Shown: positions 8,222-16,739 of the stretch, piece by piece
Layout of the letters: each line of letters starts with the position of its first letter
How positions within the stretch are numbered: the first letter of the stretch is position 1
Assembly: GCF_021284745.1 (NCBI RefSeq)
Contig: NZ_CP089925.1
Location: forward strand, 2,665,001-2,729,000
DNA length: 64,000 nucleotides
Source: Lysobacter sp. KIS68-7
GTDB lineage: Bacteria > Pseudomonadota > Gammaproteobacteria > Xanthomonadales > Xanthomonadaceae
Direction: 5' to 3'
Program-made: the position numbers and the translations under genes
The notes under the pieces: generated by a model
What the model saw: the letters and a program-made list of their open reading frames with translations, nothing else
Databases searched by the model: none
Told to the model about the DNA's origin: nothing

Positions 8222-10921
8222 GTGAACACCGCTCGTCGTCATGCTCGTAACAGGACGCCCGTCCGCGCGTCCCTCACCGCTGCCGTGCTGATGGCCATGG
8301 CCGCTCCCGCCGCGTTCGCGCAGGACTGCGCGGGCGGTCTGGCCGGCCAGGTGCAGTGCTTCGGTGCCACTGCCACCGGCGTCTTCGCTTCCGCGTTCGG
8401 CGACAGCGCCATCGCGAGCGGTAACAACGCGTCGTCCTTCGGCCATCTGTCCACCGCGTCCGGCACTAACGGCACGGCGATGGGCGACGGTTCGTTGGCG
8501 TCGAACACCAACACGACCGCCGTCGGCCAGGGCGCGCAAGCCACCGGCTCGAATGCGACCGCGATCGGCCAGAACGCGCGTGCGACCGCCAACAACACGA
8601 CCGCCGTCGGCCAGGGCACGCAGGCGACGTTCGTCGGCGCCTCGGCGTTCGGCTCCGGGTCGCAGGCCACCGGTGCTTACGCGTCGGCGTTCGGCATCAA
8701 TTCGCGCGCCAAGAACACCAACTCGACGGCCCTCGGCAAGAATACGACCGCCGGCTCCACCGGCGCGTTGGGCACGATGCTCGCCGGCGACACCGCCGTC
8801 GGTGCCTATGCCTCGGCGACCGATCCGAACGTTGACAACTATCTCAACATCACGACCGGCCAGTCGTGCGGCAGCACCGCAGGCTGCGGCCCTAGCATGA
8901 AGCGTGGCGCGTCCACCGCGATTGGTCAGTTCGCCAACGCCAGGGACGCCAGCGTCGCGGTCGGCGACGGCTCCCGCGCATGGACCTTCTCCACCGCGGT
9001 CGGCGTGAAGACCCGCGCCACCGGTGCCTACAGCAACGCGTTCGGCTTCCAGGCCAAGGCTTACGGCATGATGTCGCAGGCGATCGGCGCCTACGCCAAG
9101 GTCGCCTCCAGCGGCAAGTTCTCCACCGCAGTCGGCGTGGTCGCCAATGCCAGCGGCTACGCGAGCAACGCGTTCGGTGGCAATGCGTGGGCCGTGGGTA
9201 GCCGTACGACCGCGATCGGCGGCGGCGCCTACGCCTATGGCGCCGGATGTACGGCCGTTGGCATCGATACGCAGTGCCTCGGCGACAAGTCGATCGGTTT
9301 TGGCGTGTATGCGAACTCCATCGGCAAGGGTTCGCAGGCGATCGGCAGCTACAGCCTCTCCCTCGGCGATTACAGCGTCGCCTCGGGCTGGCTGTCCTCC
9401 GCGCGCGGCGGTTACTCGGTCGCCGAAGGTACGCTGGCGATCTCGCAGGGCTTCGCGTCCAACGCCATCGGCACCTACAGCCACGCGGTCGGCGATTTCA
9501 GCACGTCGATGGGTGCGTATGCGCAGAGCACCGGCAACCACAGCCAGGCACTCGGTGCCTACAGCATCGCGCTCGGCGCCATGGCGACCACCAACGGTGC
9601 CTACAGCGAAGCGCGCGGCAATTACAGCGCCGCCACCGGTGCGTACAGCATCGCGGCCGGTGACTTCTCCGCGGCCATGGGCTCGATGTCGGCGGCTACG
9701 GGCCTGTCGAGTGTCGCGATCGGCGACACGAGCTCGGCCTCGGCCGATTACAGCTCGGCCCTCGGCGCGTACAGCACGGCGATCGGCATGGGTAGCACCG
9801 CGATCGGTTACGGCTCGCTCGCCGACCGCGACAACACCATCTCCGTCGGCAGCATGGGTGCCGAACGCCAGATCACGAACGTCGCCGCCGGTACGCAGGG
9901 CACGGACGCGGTGAACGTGGACCAGCTCAACAACGCGCTCGTGGGGATTGGTGCGACGAACGTCGCGCAGCTCGACACCGTCGCGGCCGCGCTCGGCGGC
10001 GGCAGCACACTCGACTACAACGGCCTGCTGCTGAACCCGACGTACAATCTGCAGGGCAGCGACTACTACAACGTGGGCGATGCCTTTGGCGCGCTCGATG
10101 GTTCGATCACCGACCTGTACTCGCGCGTGTTCTCGCTCGAAGCCACGCCGGGCATCGGCCTGCCGGTCGGCACCGGCAACGGTCTCGCGCTCGGCAGCGG
10201 CAGCAACGCCACCGACACCACCGACACCGCGTACGGTGCGGGTGCGAACGTCGGCGCCGACAGCGGCACCGCGGTGGGCGCGGGCGCAAGCATCGCGACG
10301 GTGGCGACGAACGCCGTTGCCGTCGGTGCAGGCGCCAGCGTGACCGCGGCCTCCGGCACGGCGATCGGCGCAGGCGCGTCGGCGACGGCGAACGGTGCGG
10401 TCGCGATCGGCCAAGGCTCGGTCGCGGACCAGGCGAACACCGTGTCGGTCGGCAGCAACGGCAACGAACGCCGCGTCACGCATGTCGCCGCCGGCACGGC
10501 CGCGACCGACGCTGCGAATGTCGCGCAGGTGCAGTCGGGCGACGCCGCGACGCTGACCTCGGCCAATGCGTACACCAACGCCAGCAGCGCGCAGACGCTC
10601 AATTCCGCGAACGCCTACACCGATGGCCGCATGCAGGCCGTCATGCAGTCCTTCGAAGACATCGACTCGCGCCTTCACCAGCAGGACCAGCGCATCAATC
10701 GCGAAGGCGCGATGCAGTCGGCGATGTCGATGATGACGGCGAGCGCCGCGGGCATCGACACCACCAATCGCCTCGCCACCGGTACCGGTTTTCAGGGTGG
10801 CGAAGCTGCGATCTCGATTGGCTACCAGCGTCTTGTCAGCCCGAACTCGGTGCTCACCATCGGTGCGTCGGCGACCAGCAGTGAAAGCACGTGGGGCGTG
10901 GGTTACGGCATCGGTTGGTAA
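8222..10921 (+). CDS. YadA-type trimeric autotransporter adhesin
   Basis: 899 residues from a GTG, with AGGGGAA upstream. A basic N-region and hydrophobic core give an export signal ending AAFAQ. Next comes a long head of about 14-residue degenerate repeats of the Hep_Hag type (ASAFG, TAVG, SxATG). A YadA neck follows (GTDAVNVDQLNNAL), a second short head (AVGAGASVTAASGT), and another neck (ATDAANVAQVQSG). The protein ends with a coiled-coil stalk (SANAYT, DIDSRLHQQDQRI) and a C-terminal beta-barrel anchor finishing in Trp, as is usual for outer-membrane insertion. Trimers would display the head on the cell surface for adhesion or biofilm. The repeats make length variation between strains likely. 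Confidence 0.93.
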   Translation: MNTARRHARNRTPVRASLTAAVLMAMAAPAAFAQDCAGGLAGQVQCFGATATGVFASAFGDSAIASGNNASSFGHLSTASGTNGTAMGDGSLASNTNTTAVGQGAQATGSNATAIGQNARATANNTTAVGQGTQATFVGASAFGSGSQATGAYASAFGINSRAKNTNSTALGKNTTAGSTGALGTMLAGDTAVGAYASATDPNVDNYLNITTGQSCGSTAGCGPSMKRGASTAIGQFANARDASVAVGDGSRAWTFSTAVGVKTRATGAYSNAFGFQAKAYGMMSQAIGAYAKVASSGKFSTAVGVVANASGYASNAFGGNAWAVGSRTTAIGGGAYAYGAGCTAVGIDTQCLGDKSIGFGVYANSIGKGSQAIGSYSLSLGDYSVASGWLSSARGGYSVAEGTLAISQGFASNAIGTYSHAVGDFSTSMGAYAQSTGNHSQALGAYSIALGAMATTNGAYSEARGNYSAATGAYSIAAGDFSAAMGSMSAATGLSSVAIGDTSSASADYSSALGAYSTAIGMGSTAIGYGSLADRDNTISVGSMGAERQITNVAAGTQGTDAVNVDQLNNALVGIGATNVAQLDTVAAALGGGSTLDYNGLLLNPTYNLQGSDYYNVGDAFGALDGSITDLYSRVFSLEATPGIGLPVGTGNGLALGSGSNATDTTDTAYGAGANVGADSGTAVGAGASIATVATNAVAVGAGASVTAASGTAIGAGASATANGAVAIGQGSVADQANTVSVGSNGNERRVTHVAAGTAATDAANVAQVQSGDAATLTSANAYTNASSAQTLNSANAYTDGRMQAVMQSFEDIDSRLHQQDQRINREGAMQSAMSMMTASAAGIDTTNRLATGTGFQGGEAAISIGYQRLVSPNSVLTIGASATSSESTWGVGYGIGW

Positions 10922-10984
10922 CCGTTCGCGCAAGCCTTGGAGGCATGCGATCTGGTTCCCCTGGAGCGCATGTCGTTTAAGTGA

Positions 10985-11014
10985 AAAACCCGTCGGAAAC
11001 GGCGGGTTTTTTTT
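10985..11014 (+). terminator. Rho-independent terminator of the adhesin gene
   Basis: AAACCCGTCG and CGGCGGGTTT arms (one G-T pair) with loop GAAA, followed by eight T. It lies about 60 nt after the adhesin stop. Confidence 0.88.
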
Positions 11015-11368
11015 GGGGTGAGTCGCTTCGCTTCGGGCTGGCGGACCGTCCTGAGCTACGCAGTTTCAAGGGCGGCCTCTAAGAAAGCTGAGATCGTTGC
11101 TCTGGAGTCGTTGTTGCCAAGGGAAATCTCAGGGTAACCGGCTGAGATGCGACTTTGGCTTGCTTCCTCAATGAGTACAGGACCTGCCCTGTTGATGTCC
11201 GCTTTTGGCCGAAAGCGGACATTCTCGCTGCAATCGGCAGGCAAGGCGGTGCATATCCAGTTGCGCGCCTCGCATCAGAAAAATTCTTGGTTGCTCAGTG
11301 GTGCGCGCGCACGTGCGCAGTGCAACGCAGCGATAAGATCACCACGCTAGTTGCCTTGGGGGAGCGCG
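11015..11368. other. Intergenic stretch without a recognised gene
   Basis: Apart from palindrome copy F at 11196-11221 I see no coding signal. Small open frames here cross the palindrome on either strand and have no family match or RBS. A GGGGGAG motif at its right end serves the next gene. Confidence 0.5.
11196..11221 (+). repeat. Dispersed 26-bp palindrome, copy F (consensus)
   Basis: Exact consensus stem and loop. It is the only copy not close behind a gene, lying 275 nt after the adhesin stop and past that gene's terminator. Confidence 0.9.
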
Positions 11369-12118
11369 ATGTCGGGAAAGCTGCGGGCGCCTGGTCGAGC
11401 GCACACGTTTGTGAGGACGGGCTGGGCGGACGCATCTCCCCGGGGAGGAGTGCGTGACGTTCTAGATCCGGGTGAGTTGCAATTCTCAGTGCGCCCCGAT
11501 GTGCGACGCATCCGGTCGGCGTCCTCCAAGGTGCCATGGACTTGGCTTACGCTTGCCGCGATCGCGCTGGCGGGCTTTGCGTTGGTTATGAACGCGATAC
11601 TTGAACGATCGGACGATACCGCGGGGCGTTCCGCGACGTCGCACCGCGCGCCCGCAACAGAATCGCAACTGGCGTACAACGAACGGGCGCCGGACACGGA
11701 CGTGTCCGTCTCCGATCAATTCACAACGGACTCGAGGGACGACATTGGGCCACTGATCTACAAGTGCGCCAGCCCCAGCGGCGCCATTGCCTACCAGAGC
11801 GACCCGTGCGAAGACGCGCAAACCCTTCGTAAAACCATCATTGCTGTTCCGGATGATCCGGACGTGGTGGCGAGAGGGCAGGCTCAGCAAGCGCGTACGG
11901 CAGAAGCGGCCCGAACCTTGTCGCGGATGGCGGGCACCGACCAGACCGGGTACGCATCCCCCTACAACGGCACGGATGGTGTCGACCGCCAGCGGGCCAA
12001 GTGCAATGCCGCCAAGTCCGCTAGAGAGTCGACGCTACGGGCGGTCGGCCTCTCACGAACCTACGACCTTCTCCAGAAACTGGACGAACAGGTCCGCGAG
12101 GCGTGCAAGGGGACATAG
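11369..12118 (+). CDS. Single-pass membrane protein with DUF4124-like segment
   Basis: 249 residues from the ATG at 11369, which has GGGGGAG close upstream; an in-frame ATG at 11351 is less well placed. One transmembrane helix (TWLTLAAIALAGFALVMNAIL) follows a basic cytoplasmic N-terminus of about 55 residues. After it, IYKCASPSGAIAYQSDPC resembles the DUF4124 motif (YKC..G...Y...PC), a short cell-envelope domain common in this group. The rest is helical with further Cys (AKCNAAKSARES, VREACKG). Topology N-in, C-periplasmic. Function unknown. Confidence 0.65.
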   Translation: MSGKLRAPGRAHTFVRTGWADASPRGGVRDVLDPGELQFSVRPDVRRIRSASSKVPWTWLTLAAIALAGFALVMNAILERSDDTAGRSATSHRAPATESQLAYNERAPDTDVSVSDQFTTDSRDDIGPLIYKCASPSGAIAYQSDPCEDAQTLRKTIIAVPDDPDVVARGQAQQARTAEAARTLSRMAGTDQTGYASPYNGTDGVDRQRAKCNAAKSARESTLRAVGLSRTYDLLQKLDEQVREACKGT

Positions 12119-12270
12119 CGGCGCCCTTTGCGCACCGGGCGGACGCATCTGTTTCAGGCAAGTGTCAGGCGCTGATCTAGAGCCGACGTCACAGACCTCC
12201 AAACCCCAAGTCGCTCTTGTAGCGCATAACTCTGGGCGAATCGAAATGGGTCCGCTTGAGCATAGGTGAG

Positions 12271-12296
12271 TGACCGATTCTGGCCGAAAGCGGACA
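12271..12296 (+). repeat. Dispersed 26-bp palindrome, copy G
   Basis: TGACCGATTC and AAAGCGGACA arms around TGGCCG; three left-arm substitutions. The right arm and loop are intact. Confidence 0.8.
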
Positions 12297-12321
12297 TTCG
12301 CACCCGCGCGATCACCGCAAA

Positions 12322-12423
12322 GTGGCGCAAGTGGCGCAAGACAGGCCAATCCGGGTTAATCCCTGACGCTCCTCTCTTACATCGACATTCGGGAAAAGGC
12401 GTCACTTCCGCCACTTCTGCCAC
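12322..12423. repeat. Imperfect inverted repeat, 19-nt arms, 64-nt spacer
   Basis: The left arm at 12322-12340 is itself a tandem of GTGGCGCAA. The right arm at 12405-12423 is its reverse complement at 16 of 19 positions. It could be a structured RNA, a degenerate mobile-element end pair, or chance. Confidence 0.5.
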
Positions 12424-12613
12424 GTGGCTGAGAGTCGAGGCGGAAACCGAGACCTACAGACCCAAGCGTATGGAGGCGGGAAGAAGTCCGCCGGAACCGT
12501 TGGGCCCCCTGTGAGTTAGCGGCGAACCACCATTCGCAATGGAATAGGCAGCGCCGCGTTTGGCGATTCCACTCTCGATCCGTCGATACGCGCGAAGCCT
12601 GGGCTCTCAACGG

Positions 12614-13570
12614 TCAGGGCTTCACTCCTAAGTCGACTGCTCCCAAAAGCCTCGTTGCCTTTAGCGTTTCACCGCTAGGCGTTGACAGGAAGACTTCTAC
12701 GACTGCGGTTCGGCGGGCCGCCTCCTTCGGAAGAGCGACTGTCAAGACCTCAGTAGTCGAATCACCCGGCAGCAATAGCTTGTCGTTCACATGCCGCTTC
12801 TCATAAGCGATTCCGTCCTGGGGTGCCGCTGCCGTAATGCCAAGGTCAATCGTTAGCGGCATCGACGAATTGTTCTCGATTATGAAAGGGATGTCGGCTG
12901 AATCCCTTCTGACAGTCGAGATATTCGTTCCAATTCGAAGCTTGCCGTCAGCAAACGCAGCGAAGATCGCGTTGTCGCGATCTGCGTAAACAGGCAATAC
13001 GGTCCATCCCTGCGTTTTCTTAGACTCGTCCGTGCCCCTTGCCGTTCCGAACTCCTTTTCAACGTAGTAATCAATGCCTTTGATGGCGCCAAACGCGAAT
13101 AGCAGTCCAGCCCCGATGAACAAGATCACGCCCACTCGCTGTTGCGCCGTCACCGGGACTTCTTCAAGCTTCGTGGCGACAACCGCCTTCGTCTCTTTCG
13201 ACAGGCAACTGACGATGTCGTCTTTCGAGAATCTCCCGTTCTCGACCTGTAACAGCACCGAACAGTCATCGGCGCTTCCAATCCGTGGAATCGAAAGTTT
13301 CGCACGTGAGAGTGTGGCGTCGGGATTGTTGCTGCCGACAAGTTCGAAATGAAGCAGCGGATTAAGCGAAAGCTCGACGTTCTCTTCAGTCTTGAATCCG
13401 CGATTCATTACTGAAATTTCAGCAATTTGCCCCTTGTCGGATATTGAAGAATGGGAAAAAAGGCGCGGCACGAACACAACCAACCTCGGTCGCCTAATCC
13501 AACCCAGAATACCGGCGAGTACCAGTCCCGCGATCAAGGCGAACACAATAGACAACGGTTGAACGTTCAT
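12614..13570 (-). CDS. Two-TM membrane protein of unknown function
   Basis: 318 residues from the ATG at 13570, which has GGGGG upstream; an ATG six codons earlier is possible. Transmembrane helices lie at about residues 7-25 (SIVFALIAGLVLAGILGWI) and 146-164 (RVGVILFIGAGLLFAFGAI). Between and after them are beta-rich segments (GQIAEISVMNRGFKTEENV, DIPFIIENNSSMPLTIDLG) resembling immunoglobulin-like folds. No family recognised. Base composition is low for this genome: 30 of 60 bases are G or C at 13021-13080, against 46 of 60 at 18001-18060. This indicates foreign origin. It sits 33 nt behind the MltR-like gene on the same strand, so the two are probably co-transcribed. Confidence 0.7.
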   Translation of the reverse strand: MNVQPLSIVFALIAGLVLAGILGWIRRPRLVVFVPRLFSHSSISDKGQIAEISVMNRGFKTEENVELSLNPLLHFELVGSNNPDATLSRAKLSIPRIGSADDCSVLLQVENGRFSKDDIVSCLSKETKAVVATKLEEVPVTAQQRVGVILFIGAGLLFAFGAIKGIDYYVEKEFGTARGTDESKKTQGWTVLPVYADRDNAIFAAFADGKLRIGTNISTVRRDSADIPFIIENNSSMPLTIDLGITAAAPQDGIAYEKRHVNDKLLLPGDSTTEVLTVALPKEAARRTAVVEVFLSTPSGETLKATRLLGAVDLGVKP

Positions 13571-13603
13571 TCCGCCCCCATGGGTCACGTGGCTTTGAAA
13601 GTG

Positions 13604-14188
13604 CTACTCACCCGGCTTTGGCCACGTGGATTCGTCGTCCAGCGACACCATGTACCCGAACTCGGCCGCATGCGCGGCAATAGGCTTCACTCTTCGTCGT
13701 TCCGCTGCAAGGAAGAAGAGCATCCATGAAACCGCTTCGATGAATTGCTCGCGCACCGTCGGGTATCCCCAGCGTTGAATTCGACCGGGGCTTCGCTCAA
13801 ATATTCCATGGGACTTAGACAGGGCCGCAATTCGATCTTTAACGCTGGAATCGCTGAAGTCGCATCCCGCCGGCCTGTGCGCGACATCATTCCGCACCTT
13901 CCGAATTAGGTGGAGGTCACGCGCAAAGCGGTCGCTTATTAACCCAACGCGATAAGACACATCGACCTTTGAACTGAAGGAGCTCAAGGGACCATTCGCC
14001 CCATCCAACAAGGCATCAGCGGACGAAAAGTTGGGCGCCAGAAAGACGATCAAAAGCTCTCGCAGTGCCTCCTCTAGCATCGCCGACGAAACGAGGATGA
14101 CTCCCCGATCGGATTCGGCGTCCAATTCCTTGTGGAGCCGTTTCACCGCGTCAAAATCTGGCCCGGGCGCCGAGACTGCAGATGTCAT
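13604..14188 (-). CDS. MltR-like (mannitol-repressor family) protein
   Basis: 194 residues from the ATG at 14188, with a strong GGGAGGGAAG site upstream. GVILVSSAMLEEALRELL, GPLSSFSSKVDVSYRVGLIS and DLHLIRKVRNDVAH match the helical fold of the MltR family, where the last motif is most conserved. Classical MltR binds the mannitol PTS operon in enterobacteria, but there is no mannitol locus here. Many members of this family and the similar DUF4145 group occur singly in accessory islands with unknown roles. The C-terminal 60 residues (EQFIEAVSWMLFFLAAERR) look membrane-proximal. Composition is lower in GC than the core genome. Confidence 0.7.
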   Translation of the reverse strand: MTSAVSAPGPDFDAVKRLHKELDAESDRGVILVSSAMLEEALRELLIVFLAPNFSSADALLDGANGPLSSFSSKVDVSYRVGLISDRFARDLHLIRKVRNDVAHRPAGCDFSDSSVKDRIAALSKSHGIFERSPGRIQRWGYPTVREQFIEAVSWMLFFLAAERRRVKPIAAHAAEFGYMVSLDDESTWPKPGE

Positions 14189-14422
14189 TCTTCCCTCCCT
14201 TCCCATTGCGTTCCATCAGTGAGTGAGCGCCGACGATCTGCTTCCTCTTGGCGACCCTCCGTCCCTGAACGAAGCTGCCGCATCTTGCCTCGCAGACAAT
14301 TCGTAGGGTGTTCGATTAAACGGCAGAATTTTTCTAAGGCGGACGGATATAAGAAATATTCTGATGCGCCGGGCACCCCGGAGGGGGGGGATCCCCATGC
14401 CCGGGGCGTCGGATGCTTTGTA

Positions 14423-15448
14423 CTACCGCCCCACCCGCGTGGCGGGGCGACGAGTGGACCAATGCAGTCCGCGCCGCCAGGAATCGTTGAATTCGACGCG
14501 GTCGACACCGTGCGCCTGTCGAAGCGCCATCTCCGTGTCCGCAACCCACTTCTTTACCCATTCCATGCCTTGGGCGCTGCCCCTTCGATGGTGGGCGGCG
14601 CGGGCAACCTTGTAACGGGCGCCGCGATCCTCGATCGCGAAGCAGACAAACGAGAAGTCGTTTTCGAGGAACTGGCGAACCGCTGCTACTGCTTGCCGCG
14701 ATCCGCCAATTGCACTCCCGGTGCGGGCAAGCACGGCCGCGAATGCCTTCATCTCTTTCGGCTTCTCGACCAGAAGCAAGGCTGCTTCAGCACGTTGGTA
14801 AGCTCCGATAACCTCAGCTAGCGCGATCGACGGCATAGCAATCGTCTCGGGGAGGCATGCGCGCACCGACCGAAGAGATCCCAGTACGATCGGACGGGTT
14901 TGGCGGTCTCTCACGACTTCGTCGCCTTCGCGTTTCGCGTTGATCACGCCGGTAACGCGGACCCTCGCATCGTCCGCCCGTGCCATGCCTTCCAGCACAG
15001 TCCATGCAACGGGACCGAGGTCATCCCTCAACGCGACTAGTTCTGCCTTGACATTAGCGAGTTCTGCTCGCGCGATCAGCAGCTCGCCGAGCTTGCCCTT
15101 GCCTTCGGCAACCCGCTGCTGGATGGCCGCCCTCGTGCGCTCAACGTCGAGCGCGTTTGAAACCAAAGTCATATCGCGCCGGAGTTCATCCGAGCGAATA
15201 CCAAAGTGCTCCAGGGCGCAGTCCCCGCCGATCATCGCTTTGCCACCATCCTTGGATCGCAAGACCCACCCATGCTTGTGCGGTTCGCCGCACGGCCTGC
15301 CGTTGTTCTTGCGAAGCCGGCACTTCACCTCGAATTCGAAGTGATACGGGCCTTCAACGCCGGCATACTGTTCTGGCACAACCAAGTTGTCGGCGTTGTA
15401 GCCGTCCAGCGCCTCAACCTCTTCCAGCGACTTAAACTCTCGAGTCAT
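14423..15448 (-). CDS. Hypothetical protein with putative Cys/His metal site
   Basis: 341 residues from the ATG at 15448, preceded by GAGG eight bases away. The N-terminal 90 residues contain C43, C53, H57, H59, C77 and H81 (KCRLRKNNGRPCGEPHKHGW, GGDCALEHFG), a spacing that suggests one zinc site. The middle part is a long helical region (RTRAAIQQRVAEGKGKLGE, ARAELANVKAELVALRDD). The C-terminal part ends with Trp- and Arg-rich sequence. I do not recognise a family; the shape recalls proteins of phage or plasmid islands. The upstream 280 bases carry no other gene. Confidence 0.65.
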   Translation of the reverse strand: MTREFKSLEEVEALDGYNADNLVVPEQYAGVEGPYHFEFEVKCRLRKNNGRPCGEPHKHGWVLRSKDGGKAMIGGDCALEHFGIRSDELRRDMTLVSNALDVERTRAAIQQRVAEGKGKLGELLIARAELANVKAELVALRDDLGPVAWTVLEGMARADDARVRVTGVINAKREGDEVVRDRQTRPIVLGSLRSVRACLPETIAMPSIALAEVIGAYQRAEAALLLVEKPKEMKAFAAVLARTGSAIGGSRQAVAAVRQFLENDFSFVCFAIEDRGARYKVARAAHHRRGSAQGMEWVKKWVADTEMALRQAHGVDRVEFNDSWRRGLHWSTRRPATRVGR

Positions 15449-15728
15449 CGTCGTTACCTCGTCGCGCCTCACGGCGCTACAGGGCCCCACGTGGGGCGAT
15501 CGGAATGGTCCGGTCATGGAACTCGCCGTTCGTCTCACGACGTGCGGCAGGCCGCGATCTCCAAAGCGGCAGGGCGATAGTATTTCTACTAACTGAGCTT
15601 TGAAAGGGTTAACTGGATAATGGGCCGCTTCTGACACCGGCATTCAGGGGTGACGGTCAGGGTGATTCTCTTAGAACTCGTCACTGCAATCTCATATCTG
15701 TTTGTTTTATAAGGCTTTTTTTAAGCAG

Positions 15729-16739
15729 ATGCTCAAGATCGACACCCACGCCCATTTCCTGCCCCGCGACTGGCCCGACCTCGCGGCCAAGTACGGCGAC
15801 GTGCGCTTCCCCGTGATCCACCACGGCGACGACGGCCGCCACCGCATCTACAAGGACGGCAAGTTCTTCCGCGAGATCTGGCCCAAGACCTGGGACCCCA
15901 AGATCCGCCTGGACGACTACGCCCGCTTCGGCGTGCAGGTGCAGGTGATCAGCACCGTGCCCGTGATGTTCAGCTACTGGGCCAAGCCGCACCACGCGCT
16001 GGAGCTGCACCAGGCGCTCAACGACCACACCGCGGAAGCCTGCCGCGCGTATCCCAAGCATTACGCGGGCATCGGCACGGTGCCGCTGCAGTCGCCCTCG
16101 CTCGCCATTCGCGAGCTGGAACGCTGCATGGATGAGCTCGACCTGCAGGGCGTGCAGATCGGCAGCCACGTCAACGATTGGAACCTCGACGCGCCCGAGC
16201 TGTTCGAGTTCTTCGAGGCGGCGAGCGAACTCGGCGCGGCGTTGCTGGTGCATCCGTGGGACATGATGGGCAGCGAGTCCATGCCGAAGTATTGGCTGCC
16301 GTGGCTCGTCGGCATGCCGGCCGAGCAATCGCGCGCGGCGTGCTGCCTCGTCTTTGGCGGTGTGCTCGAACGCCTGCCGAAGCTGAAGGTCTGCCTCGCA
16401 CATGGCGGCGGCAGCTTCCCCTACACGATCGGCCGCATCGAACACGGCTTCAACATGCGGCCGGACCTGGTGGCCACCGACAACTTCCGCAATCCGCGCG
16501 AGTACATGTCGCGGCTGTATTTCGATTCGTGGGTCGCCGATCCGCGCGCGCTGCAGTATCTGCTCGACACCTGCGGTGCGGAGCGCGTGATGCTCGGCAC
16601 CGACTATCCCTTCCCGCTCGGCGAGCAGGAACCCGGTGCCGGCATCGCCGCGCTGGACCTCTCGGAAGCCGACCAGGCCCGCCTCTACCACGGCACCGCG
16701 CTGGAATGGCTCGGGCTGCACGCTGCACGCTTTGCATGA
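15729..16739 (+). CDS. 2-amino-3-carboxymuconate-6-semialdehyde decarboxylase (ACMSD)
   Basis: 336 residues, the normal family length. It decarboxylates ACMS from 3-hydroxyanthranilate, diverting it from quinolinate/NAD synthesis towards 2-aminomuconate and full tryptophan breakdown. Amidohydrolase-fold metal ligands are visible: H7 and H9 in IDTHAHF, a His in LLVHPWDMMG, and the Asp of GTDYPFPLG. AHGGGSFPYTIGRIEHG is a family signature. An in-frame TTG nine codons earlier encodes an atypical extension, so the ATG is chosen. Its stop overlaps the start of kynU (ATGA), implying coupled translation. No 3-hydroxyanthranilate dioxygenase gene is adjacent. Confidence 0.93.
   Translation: MLKIDTHAHFLPRDWPDLAAKYGDVRFPVIHHGDDGRHRIYKDGKFFREIWPKTWDPKIRLDDYARFGVQVQVISTVPVMFSYWAKPHHALELHQALNDHTAEACRAYPKHYAGIGTVPLQSPSLAIRELERCMDELDLQGVQIGSHVNDWNLDAPELFEFFEAASELGAALLVHPWDMMGSESMPKYWLPWLVGMPAEQSRAACCLVFGGVLERLPKLKVCLAHGGGSFPYTIGRIEHGFNMRPDLVATDNFRNPREYMSRLYFDSWVADPRALQYLLDTCGAERVMLGTDYPFPLGEQEPGAGIAALDLSEADQARLYHGTALEWLGLHAARFA

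Larger units (their letters stand above)
12119..12613. other. Intergenic stretch with palindrome and a long inverted repeat
   Basis: No convincing gene. It holds palindrome copy G and, 26 nt further on, an imperfect inverted repeat whose arms could form a 19-bp stem. The short open frames are uninterrupted only by chance, and none has an RBS with a plausible product. Confidence 0.5.

Noticed and set aside
7730-10933. Very long minus-strand open frame (over 1000 codons) opposite the adhesin gene
   Set aside because: It mirrors the repeat-rich adhesin coding sequence; its translation is Arg/Gly/Ala-rich with no domain, and the plus-strand product has signal peptide, repeats and anchor.
11056-11244. 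Short open frames crossing palindrome copy F on both strands
   Set aside because: Their sequence is largely the translated palindrome; no RBS or family match.
220-12296. Palindromes as integron attC sites
   Set aside because: They lack the GTTRRRY/RYYYAAC core sites and the long imperfect arms of attC, and no integrase gene is present.
220-12296. Palindromes as a CRISPR array
   Set aside because: Spacing is irregular (hundreds to thousands of bases) and genes lie between copies; no cas genes.
15575-15605. tRNA-like D-arm on the minus strand (AGCTCAGTTAGTAGAA)
   Set aside because: No closing GAGC for the D-stem, no T-arm and no 3' acceptor could be found, so no cloverleaf forms.
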